DNA from: a virus
IMG/VR virus record: IMGVR_UViG_3300027833_000249
Coordinates: 1-21,254 of that record
Length of the DNA: 21,254 nt
Reading direction: 5' to 3' (one strand)
The position numbers and the translations under genes are program-made. Every line of letters starts with the position of its first letter. Position 1 is the stretch's first letter. The notes under the pieces were generated by a model. It saw only the letters and a list, made by a program, of their open reading frames with translations, was not told the DNA's origin and did no database searches. This document shows, one piece after another, positions 15,083 to 21,254 of the stretch.

Positions 15083-16615
15083 ATGAAATTTGATAATATT
15101 GTAATTGTAGGTGGAGGTAGTGCAGGTTGGATGACCGCAGCTACTCTTATAAAGGTATTTCCAAATAAAAATATTACTGTAGTAGAATCTGCTGATGTTA
15201 GTGCTGTTGGCGTAGGCGAAAGTACAACACAACTTATGCGTCGCTGGCAACATTTTTTAGAAATACCAGATATTGACTTTTTAACAAAATGTAATGCAAC
15301 TAATAAGTTAAGTATTAGATTTGAAAACTTTCACAAAAAAGACGGTGTAGGATTTCATTATCCATTTGGAAGACTAGATGAAAGATACTTTAATGTTGCA
15401 GATTGGTTTGCACACCAGTCTTTAACAGGAGTTCCATTTGAGGATCTAGTATCTGATATGTCACCTATAAGCGAATGTTTAGCCACTAACAAAGTTCCAA
15501 CAACACCATTTGATGATAATTTTGTTGGCACTACTTGGAGTTTAGAAAACGATGCTGCCTGGCACTTTGACACACATAAATTTTATGCATACTTGCGAGA
15601 CGATTACTGTTTACCTAAAGGAGTAAAGCGTGTAGTTGCACATGTAACTGATACAACAACTGATGCTGATGGATTTATTACTAGTGTACATACTAAGCAA
15701 GGTAACATAACTGGCGATTTGTTTTTTGATTGCACAGGATTCAAGCGGGTATTAATCGAAGGTGTAATGAACGAACCTTGGGTAGAGTTTAATAATAAAA
15801 CTTATACTGATAGCGCCTGGGCAGCAGCAAGGCCATATAAAGATAAAGAAAAAGAACTACGATTGTATACTAATAGTGTAGCACTTGATTATGGATGGGT
15901 ATGGGAGATACCTACATGGGAGCGTATTGGCACAGGGTATAATTATGCAAGTAAATACATTAGTGACGAACAAGCACTGGCAGAATTTAAAGAATATCTA
16001 GGACCAGTTGCTGACGAAATGGAGTTCCGTCATATTAAAATGCGTAACGGTATGAGCAAACGTTTATGGGTTAAAAACTGTGTAAGCATTGGCCTTAGTG
16101 GAGCATTTATTGAACCTTTAGAATCTAACGGATTAATGAGCGTACACGAATTTTTATTAAACTTTGTTAATATTGCAGAAGGTAAAGACACATTAAATAA
16201 TTTTGACGCACATACATTTAACCATGTTAATAAAGAACAGTTTTTAAACTTTGCTGATTTTGTTACAATACATTATGCAATGACAGCTAGAGACGACACA
16301 CAGTACTGGCGTGATATACAAAATCAAGAGTTTAACGATAGTTCATTATTACAAGAAATATACAATTTAAGAGGAGCTAACTATCGTTCAATTCCTGATA
16401 GATTTCAAAATCTAGGAGCAAATACATATATGTTAGCTGGACATAAAATAAATCCGTACTCGTCCTTTAAACATAGTAATATGAATTTTTGGAGAGATAC
16501 GTTTCCTAATCAAATATATAATTTAGATACTATTAGTAAACCTAATAACATTAGTAAGAAAAAAATAACAGATACATTCCCTACAAGCGTAGAGTATTAT
16601 GGACAGTTTCATTAA
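15083..16615 (+). CDS. Flavin-dependent halogenase 3 (diverged)
   Basis: The 510-aa protein has the FAD motif GGGSAGW (10-17), VGVGEST (42-48), CNATNKLSIRF with catalytic-type K75, GWVWEIP (271-277) and FIEPLESNG (342-350) with E347. It is clearly a member of the family but lies well apart from halogenases 1 and 2. ATYK is replaced by ATNK, ESTG by ESNG, and there is a different insert around residues 97-155 (RYFNVADWFAHQSL...). It therefore probably has another substrate and was not part of the recent tandem duplication. The start follows a short gap after the previous gene. It overlaps the last oxygenase of the island at TAATG. Confidence 0.88.
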   Translation: MKFDNIVIVGGGSAGWMTAATLIKVFPNKNITVVESADVSAVGVGESTTQLMRRWQHFLEIPDIDFLTKCNATNKLSIRFENFHKKDGVGFHYPFGRLDERYFNVADWFAHQSLTGVPFEDLVSDMSPISECLATNKVPTTPFDDNFVGTTWSLENDAAWHFDTHKFYAYLRDDYCLPKGVKRVVAHVTDTTTDADGFITSVHTKQGNITGDLFFDCTGFKRVLIEGVMNEPWVEFNNKTYTDSAWAAARPYKDKEKELRLYTNSVALDYGWVWEIPTWERIGTGYNYASKYISDEQALAEFKEYLGPVADEMEFRHIKMRNGMSKRLWVKNCVSIGLSGAFIEPLESNGLMSVHEFLLNFVNIAEGKDTLNNFDAHTFNHVNKEQFLNFADFVTIHYAMTARDDTQYWRDIQNQEFNDSSLLQEIYNLRGANYRSIPDRFQNLGANTYMLAGHKINPYSSFKHSNMNFWRDTFPNQIYNLDTISKPNNISKKKITDTFPTSVEYYGQFH

Positions 16616-17169
16616 TGAATATAACTCCGTTATTTCCTAGTTTTTTAGCAACAGAAGATACATCGGAAATTATCGATGTTAACAGTATACAACAATATTG
16701 CAATGTTACAGGTGACGGAAATACTGATGCATATAGTAAAGCACTATTACCATTAACTAACTGGATAACTGAACAAGCTAATAACCTTAGAGATCTTCAG
16801 GGTATTAATAGCGAAATTCCGTTTACATTAGATGACTGTTGGATTAATTGTATAGGGCCAAATGATAAACATAATTCTCATCCAAACTTTCCGCATAGTC
16901 ATGCAGCATCGTGGTTAAGTTTTGTATACTACGTTAACTATGCAACTGATGCAGGAAGTTTAGTACTTATGTCGCCGCATCAAAATACAGAGTTATCAAT
17001 GCCACGTAAAATAGTTTCTGATAATAATATATTTAATGCAGTTCGCTGGAGTGTAATTCCAACAAATGGACTAGTAGTAGCATTTCCTGGATGGTTAACA
17101 CATTATGTTGAACCTAATCATAGTGATGAAACTAGGATTTCGATTGCATATAATTTTAGTTTACAATAA
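16615..17169 (+). CDS. 2OG-Fe(II) oxygenase-like protein 13 (TIGR02466-like)
   Basis: The 184-aa protein starts with ITPLFPSF, the usual N-terminal strand of TIGR02466 proteins. It continues with DDCWINCIGPNDKHNSHPNFPHSHAASWLSFVYYV (73-107), in which H94-S-H96 is the likely first ligand pair. LVVAFPGWLTHYVEP (153-167) gives the distal H163, and TRISIAYNF (173-181) gives R174. It closes the island; the next gene has its own ribosome binding site and possibly its own promoter. Confidence 0.82.
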   Translation: MNITPLFPSFLATEDTSEIIDVNSIQQYCNVTGDGNTDAYSKALLPLTNWITEQANNLRDLQGINSEIPFTLDDCWINCIGPNDKHNSHPNFPHSHAASWLSFVYYVNYATDAGSLVLMSPHQNTELSMPRKIVSDNNIFNAVRWSVIPTNGLVVAFPGWLTHYVEPNHSDETRISIAYNFSLQ

Positions 17170-17172
17170 ATA
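17165..17172 (+). promoter_or_regulatory. Possible late promoter (AATAAATA)
   Basis: AATAAATA differs from the T4 late octamer only in the first base and fits the NATAAATA form used by T4-like cyanophages. It overlaps the stop codon of the last oxygenase and lies 22 bases before the next ATG. Such octamers arise easily by chance in AT-rich DNA, so the call is weak. Confidence 0.4.
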
Positions 17173-17194
17173 CATGTACGCAAGGAGTCGATAA

Positions 17195-17410
17195 ATGTCA
17201 AAAATGATATATGAAATAAGAGCTTACTCACCAAGTAAGAATGAAGTACAACGAGAGTTTGATCAAGATGCTCTACAAGGCCGCCCTACACAGACTGCTG
17301 TCCTTGCACAACGCAAAGCAGATGCATTTGCTTATAGACTTAATTTACAAAAGAAGTTAAGAGTAAATGATTGGGAAGGTCAAATTGTTTTGATCTCAAC
17401 GATGATCTAA
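17195..17410 (+). CDS. Small hypothetical protein (71 aa)
   Basis: I do not recognise this 71-aa basic protein. It is preceded by a strong AAGGAG at 17182-17187, seven bases before the ATG. The sequence looks like a beta strand (MIYEIRAYSP), a helix rich in Gln, Ala and Arg (PTQTAVLAQRKADAFAYRLNLQKK) and a final strand (WEGQIVLIST), a compact alpha/beta fold. No catalytic motif is visible. Its last 15 bases overlap the end of the convergent Nudix gene, and it is the last plus-strand gene. Confidence 0.65.
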   Translation: MSKMIYEIRAYSPSKNEVQREFDQDALQGRPTQTAVLAQRKADAFAYRLNLQKKLRVNDWEGQIVLISTMI

Positions 17411-17839
17411 TAAATCTATAACTTTGAATACTGTTTTAAGTTTTTCTAAATTAACTTTATGTCTAAGGGTATTGCTTAGTCCATGATGTAATGGTTTAGG
17501 CCATTTACTAAATTCTACCCAAGCATATCCATTATGTTCGTCATTTAACACAGGCATAAATTCCTCTTGCACTACGCATAGATATGTATGAAAATGAAAG
17601 CGACTATCGTTACTAATAAATGTTTCTAATGGCATTGTTTTTGTTATTTGAATTTCGCCAATCTCTTCAAATATTTCACGCTGCAATCCTTCCCAAGGAG
17701 TTTCAGCACCTTCATTAGTGCCGCCAACTAATCCCCAAAGATTATTATGCCGTCCTTGTGCTCTATGTAAAAATAAAAAACGTTTAGTATTAAGGGCGTA
17801 TACAATCGCACCACTACAAATAATATTATCTAGCTTCAT
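17396..17839 (-). CDS. Nudix hydrolase
   Basis: The 147-aa product contains a near-perfect Nudix box at residues 40-62: G40, E46, then R54-E55-I-F-E58-E59-I-G61. The flanking WGLVGG and a late beta-strand region (YAWVEFSKW) fit the fold. Nudix enzymes hydrolyse a nucleoside diphosphate linked to another group. T4-like phages often carry one for nucleotide-sugar, ADP-ribose or oxidised-nucleotide clean-up. The substrate is not visible from the box. The gene lies 13 bases after the gp15 homologue and its start codon sits in an inverted repeat. It runs convergent to the oxygenase island. Confidence 0.88.
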   Translation of the reverse strand: MKLDNIICSGAIVYALNTKRFLFLHRAQGRHNNLWGLVGGTNEGAETPWEGLQREIFEEIGEIQITKTMPLETFISNDSRFHFHTYLCVVQEEFMPVLNDEHNGYAWVEFSKWPKPLHHGLSNTLRHKVNLEKLKTVFKVIDLLDHR

Positions 17840-17860
17840 ACTAATAATTATCTTAGTATG
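17837..17860 (-). promoter_or_regulatory. Inverted repeat over the gp15 stop and Nudix start
   Basis: CATACTAA and TTAGTATG are exact inverted copies separated by eight bases. On the minus-strand RNA the 5' arm contains the gp15 stop codon and the 3' arm ends in the Nudix AUG. The stem is eight pairs but only two are G-C, so it is weak. It might limit Nudix initiation unless ribosomes terminating on gp15 open it. Confidence 0.4.
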
Positions 17861-19361
17861 CTAATCTCCAGCTTCCTCTTGGATATTCGCCGTCATATGC
17901 TAGTATCCATTCGTCGTTTTCGTATTTGTATTGTTTGCCAGTAGTAAGATTTGAAGTATATACAACTGTACTATCTTGCGCACTTGCATCAAATACAACA
18001 GACCAAGCAGTTCCGCTCCATTCGATAATGTCATTGGCACTAGCTACAAAGTCAGTGCCGTCTGCATTTTTCCAAGCATCAGGACCGTCATATGCATAGT
18101 TATCGGGTGTTTCGTATCCAGCATCTTGACCAACATTTTCGCTATTGTTAATATCAGATAATATTAGTATGCGAGGATTGCCTGACTTTAATGAACTTGG
18201 ATTAGTTTTATAAGGGTTAACAATATAATCAATTTTATTCTTGTCACCATTTGGGCCAGGAATAACTGTATCTGCAGGTAGTGTATCAGTGTCCCATGTA
18301 ATTGCTAATTCATATGGATCAAGTGAGTTAACTACAACAGTACCTACAATATCATTTGTTAAGTCTTGTCTAGATAATCTTAATTCAGTGACTCCTGTAT
18401 CAAACTCAAACGGCATTGCTTTTAAATAACCAGTCCATGTTTCAGAACCAACAACTCCTCTGTTTACTAGTTTAGCCGTTGTCCCTAGTACTAACAAGCC
18501 GTAATTATCATGCGAATTAACTATAGAATTATCAACATCAGTAATAGATGTTCCTTCATTTGTAATTTGTTCTTCAACTCCGGTAGGATTATCAAAGTCA
18601 TCAACTGCTACTACTTTAGTTTTAATTTCAGCTTGCGGAGTAGTTGAAGAATACCCACCTGCTCTTGATAGATCTAAATCAATTGTGCCTTGACTTTCAT
18701 TGAATATACTCTGTATTACAGATGTAATAACACCAAGTCGCTTAACCTTAACTGGAGGACTAATATATATAGGTGTACTAAATGTTAGTGTTGCGATATC
18801 AATATCGCTTTCTGTTCCTGTAGGTATGCTTCTACTACTAAATGTAAGACCTGTCATATTTACTACACTTAAACTTGTCCAGTCAATGTAGTTATCTGTT
18901 GTTTGAATTTCTAAACTTGGATTAAACAACATTAATACTTGTTCTAAAATTTGTAATTTTTGGTCTGTATTAGAACTCCATACATCTACATTTACTGTTA
19001 AGGTATAAGGCGTAGGCATTAACCGTTCTACAGTAAAGTTCTTACCTTCGGTGTTTAAGTATTCTTGGCCGTCTGCATCATAAGCACGTTCTCTAATATT
19101 AACTTTATTAACGTAGCTACTATCGCTTAATCGAGCAGTATCCATTTCAAGCCCAGTAATATATACTGCCATTCGCGGTGCACTTGGTATTTTATTCTCA
19201 CTATTTTCACGGATAATATTAGCAACCTGACGAGTTAAATCACCATACATTACTGGTACTTGCGTAAGGGCGCCTTTGCCGTCCTTGTAACTAAAGTTGC
19301 TCATTAAGCGAACAATTTGTGTTATGTAGCGCCTTATTTGTCCGTCATAAAAGTGTTGCAT
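17853..19361 (-). CDS. 15: Tail sheath stabiliser/completion protein (T4 gp15-like)
   Basis: The N-terminal 220 residues follow T4 gp15, the hexameric tail terminator that caps the sheath and binds the neck. HFYDGQIRRYITQIVRLMSN at 3-22 matches gp15's opening FYNSSFRRYATLMGDLFSN. VPVMYGD (35-41) matches VPITYAS. PTPYTLTVNVDVWSSNTDQKLQILEQVLMLFNP (116-148) matches the PSPIKMIYELSIFTRYEDDMF...EQILPYFQP region, and PIYISPPVK (197-205) matches the W-MYPPV segment. At 502 aa it is much longer than T4 gp15 (about 270). The extra C-terminal half ends in EWSGTAWSVVF...GKQYKYENDEW...GEYPRGSWRL, a repeat-like WxG/YxW module. Its start shares TAATG with the gene upstream. Confidence 0.82.
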   Translation of the reverse strand: MQHFYDGQIRRYITQIVRLMSNFSYKDGKGALTQVPVMYGDLTRQVANIIRENSENKIPSAPRMAVYITGLEMDTARLSDSSYVNKVNIRERAYDADGQEYLNTEGKNFTVERLMPTPYTLTVNVDVWSSNTDQKLQILEQVLMLFNPSLEIQTTDNYIDWTSLSVVNMTGLTFSSRSIPTGTESDIDIATLTFSTPIYISPPVKVKRLGVITSVIQSIFNESQGTIDLDLSRAGGYSSTTPQAEIKTKVVAVDDFDNPTGVEEQITNEGTSITDVDNSIVNSHDNYGLLVLGTTAKLVNRGVVGSETWTGYLKAMPFEFDTGVTELRLSRQDLTNDIVGTVVVNSLDPYELAITWDTDTLPADTVIPGPNGDKNKIDYIVNPYKTNPSSLKSGNPRILILSDINNSENVGQDAGYETPDNYAYDGPDAWKNADGTDFVASANDIIEWSGTAWSVVFDASAQDSTVVYTSNLTTGKQYKYENDEWILAYDGEYPRGSWRLAY

Positions 19362-20107
19362 TATTCGTTATCCATGTTTGGTACTATGGCGTTTCTATAA
19401 TGGAATCTTTGTGGAGCTATTGTTATTGTTAACCTCTCACCGGGCTTTCGCGGCTTTTCTGGCGGTCCAACTGTTGTAATGTTGTTCCTGGCATTAACAG
19501 CATCAATAACTATTTCTCTCATGTCGTCATAATGACCTAGGTATACTGGCCAACCTTCACCATGTGTATATCCATGCTTGTCTCGTCGAGGAGTTTTAGT
19601 GTTTATTATTACAGTAATACCAATTTTTTCTTTAATGTCGTTAATTCTATATTTTTTGCCACCTTTGGTATACTCAAATGATGTGCCTGCAGGAAACTCA
19701 TGATCGACTGATCTTGGTAAGTAGCGTTTGTCTCCTGATTCCGCATTATCAACATACTTTAAATCTTTTCGTACACTATTATCCATGGTGTCTAAAACTA
19801 GTGTCCATAAATTTTGCACATTGTCCATATCAAGTTTTTCTTCTTCACTTGGTTCGTAGCTTGATGCAGGATTACCTGAATTAATCTCATCAGCTTCCTC
19901 TTGATTAACTTCAGACCAACTAGAAAATACTTCGTTTGGTTTTGCTTTCTGTGCTTTCTTTTTAACTTGTGTTTCAAAATCAGGTTTAAGTGTTAATGCT
20001 TTAGGAACATTTGCAATAGTAATTTTTTTACCACTTTGAAATTCAACAGCAATAATAACTCGTTCATCTGCTTCAACTATTACACTTTTTAAATCTGTCC
20101 ATTTCAT
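19361..20107 (-). CDS. Uncharacterised protein of the tail/neck cluster (248 aa)
   Basis: I do not recognise this protein. I chose the ATG at 20107 (MKWTDLKSV), which shares TAATG with the preceding stop and has GGGAG eight bases upstream; an in-frame ATG at 20122 would lie inside the previous gene. Residues 1-40 look like a small beta-rich domain. Residues 48-95 are charged and probably disordered. The second half (about 120-240) is alternating beta-type sequence with GTSFEYTKGGKKYRINDI, IGITVIINTKTPRR and ERLTITIAPQRFHYRN. It sits where T4 has neck genes 13 and 14, but I see no similarity to T4 gp14. A virion protein or processing-related role is possible. Confidence 0.75.
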   Translation of the reverse strand: MKWTDLKSVIVEADERVIIAVEFQSGKKITIANVPKALTLKPDFETQVKKKAQKAKPNEVFSSWSEVNQEEADEINSGNPASSYEPSEEEKLDMDNVQNLWTLVLDTMDNSVRKDLKYVDNAESGDKRYLPRSVDHEFPAGTSFEYTKGGKKYRINDIKEKIGITVIINTKTPRRDKHGYTHGEGWPVYLGHYDDMREIVIDAVNARNNITTVGPPEKPRKPGERLTITIAPQRFHYRNAIVPNMDNE

Positions 20108-21120
20108 TATAGTTTCTCCCAATCAAATTCTTCAGTGTCACCGGCATCTTCTTCGTCGTTACCGTTACTGTTTTTTTCTTCTGCTTCTTTTTCTTCTGCT
20201 GCTTTTTTTTCTGCTGCTGCTATTTCCGCAGCCTCTGCCGCTTTTTCTTTTGCTAATTTCTGTGCTGCTGCTATTCTTTTAGCTTCTGCCTCTGCTGCAT
20301 CTGCTTTGGCTTGTGCCTCTGCTGCATCTGCTGCCTTTTTTGATGCAGCCGCATCATCTGCTATTTTTTGTAGTCGCGCTGCTTCTGCTGCTTCTGCCGC
20401 CGCTAGATCTGCTAGCCTCTTATTTTCTTTTGCTAATTCTGCTGCGGCTTCAGCGGCTTGTTCTGCCTCTTCTGCATCTGCTAGTTTCTTAGCCGCTTCT
20501 GCGTCTTTTACAGCTTTGGCTGCGTCTATATCAGCTTGGACCGCCGCACTAATCATTTTGTAATATGGCACTGGCCATAATGCTTTTAAATCTGGGTCGC
20601 TATCAAGCAATGCCTTAGCACCTGCCCAGTCTTCTGCATTTATTAAACCTTCTAATTGATCAGCGCCTTTTTGTATCTTATTAGGACTTGTAATAGTGCC
20701 ACCTTTAGCTGCACCATTGGGACCGATCCAAGTATCACCGCCGCCTTTAGTAGTACCAGGCGCTCCGTTTTTACTATTACCGTTTTTAGTAGTTGAATTA
20801 CCCGGCAGTCCGAGATTGTTGCCTAAATTTTTATCAGCTGTTCCTATACCGCCAACGGCTGTGCCGCCTCCTGCAATACATGCTTCGATCCCTTTAGAAT
20901 ATTCTGGATTAGTTTTTGCAAAATTTCTTGCAGCAGCAATAGTTCTTCTAGAATAATCAGTAGTGCTAGATTCGTTATCTCTTTTAAATGAATTACGTAT
21001 TCCTCTGCACCATTTTCTTAATATACGCTGCTCAGCTGGTTCTTTATAGTACGGTCCTTGAGAATAGTCACTCCTGCTCTGAGGTTCTTGCTCAACTAGT
21101 TTTATGTCATTAAATTTCAT
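20107..21120 (-). CDS. Ala/Glu/Lys-rich coiled-coil protein (337 aa)
   Basis: I do not recognise the family. Residues 1-80 are polar and basic (WCRGIRNSFKRDNE). Residues 81-150 are low-complexity Gly, Asn, Lys and Thr. Residues 151-190 look like a short helical unit (LEGLINAEDWAGAKALLDSDPDLKAL). Residues 192-316 are almost only Ala, Glu, Lys, Asp, Leu and Gln and form a long alpha-helix resembling the TolA central helix, and 317-337 are strongly acidic. The DNA over the helix is rich in GCW codons, so length variation by slippage is likely. Position between the 44-aa gene and the tail completion genes suggests a structural or scaffold role. It shares TAATG overlaps at both ends. Confidence 0.7.
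   Translation of the reverse strand: MKFNDIKLVEQEPQSRSDYSQGPYYKEPAEQRILRKWCRGIRNSFKRDNESSTTDYSRRTIAAARNFAKTNPEYSKGIEACIAGGGTAVGGIGTADKNLGNNLGLPGNSTTKNGNSKNGAPGTTKGGGDTWIGPNGAAKGGTITSPNKIQKGADQLEGLINAEDWAGAKALLDSDPDLKALWPVPYYKMISAAVQADIDAAKAVKDAEAAKKLADAEEAEQAAEAAAELAKENKRLADLAAAEAAEAARLQKIADDAAASKKAADAAEAQAKADAAEAEAKRIAAAQKLAKEKAAEAAEIAAAEKKAAEEKEAEEKNSNGNDEEDAGDTEEFDWEKL
20116..20120 (-). promoter_or_regulatory. Ribosome binding site GGGAG for the 248-aa gene
   Basis: GGGAG on the minus strand is eight bases upstream of the ATG at 20107 and lies within the end of the upstream gene. It decides the start in favour of MKWTDL. Confidence 0.6.
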
Positions 21121-21254
21121 TATTCATCTGCCTTTGGTCTAAGTGCTTGTGATAGACTCTGTCTTTGAATTGTTGTTTCACCACCGATGGTGTCAGTTGT
21201 AGTATTATTTACAAAGCCACCTTTTTGTGTATCTCTTGCATTTGTTTGGGTCAT
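21120..21254 (-). CDS. Small protein at window edge (44 aa, possibly partial)
   Basis: The minus strand reads from an ATG at the very last bases (21252-21254) to a stop that overlaps the next start as TAATG. The product is polar and Thr/Gln-rich (MTQTNARDTQKGGFVNN...GGETTIQRQSLSQALRPKADE). No family is recognised. Because the ATG is exactly at the window end, the true start and any ribosome binding site lie outside view, and the gene may be longer. The overlap with the downstream gene and an uninterrupted frame support it as real. Confidence 0.5.
   Translation of the reverse strand: MTQTNARDTQKGGFVNNTTTDTIGGETTIQRQSLSQALRPKADE

Noticed and set aside
20135-20563. Plus-strand Ser/Ala-rich ORF of 142 aa
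   Set aside because: It is the reverse complement of the Ala/Glu/Lys-rich coiled coil (GCW codons read as Ala/Ser codons). It has no start signal and no family features.
1-21254. tRNA or other structured RNA genes
   Set aside because: I saw no cloverleaf or CCA-ended candidate, and there are no non-coding gaps longer than about 120 bases.

Overview
The window is AT-rich, almost gapless coding DNA and looks like part of a marine T4-like myovirus genome. The main evidence is a T4 gp15-type tail sheath completion protein at 17853-19361 (minus), phage fibre proteins carrying AKGGTGLTS-type motifs, and an exact T4-type late promoter octamer (TATAAATA) at 3247. Related genes are known from cyanophages and pelagiphages. 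The host cannot be decided from this DNA, but a marine bacterium such as a cyanobacterium or SAR11 fits.

Layout. (1) 1-2419, plus: three tandem paralogues of a glycine-rich tail fibre or adhesin, the first cut by the window edge. They share long exact repeats and differ in a short segment near the C-terminus. A DQLD-motif fibre-associated protein (2421-2912) and an unknown 74-aa protein (2938-3162) follow. (2) 3163-3281: a hairpin that may terminate the fibre transcript, then the late promoter. (3) 3282-17169, plus: an 18-gene, 13.9-kb run in which 16 of 17 junctions overlap and the other has a 3-base gap. It encodes three flavin-dependent (tryptophan-type) halogenases, thirteen proteins that look like 2-oxoglutarate/Fe(II) oxygenases (one of JmjC/cupin type), one uncharacterised beta-rich protein and one small coiled-coil protein. 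(4) 17195-17410: a small unknown protein with its own ribosome binding site and a possible late promoter. (5) 17396-21254, minus, convergent with the rest: reading leftward, a 44-aa protein, an Ala/Glu/Lys-rich coiled-coil protein, an unknown 248-aa protein, the gp15 homologue and a Nudix hydrolase.

How the genes may work together. Regions 1, 4 and 5 are ordinary virion or accessory genes of a T4-like phage. The oxidative-tailoring island is the unusual part. Promoter, gene overlaps and order suggest that it is made late as one translationally coupled transcript. Its enzymes would hydroxylate or halogenate something unknown: the neighbouring Gly/Tyr/His-rich fibres, host proteins, a surface glycan or a small molecule. 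No flavin reductase, peptide synthetase or obvious precursor peptide lies in the window, so reduced flavin would have to come from the host or from elsewhere in the genome.

All functional calls come from motif reading. No search, alignment or structure prediction could be run.
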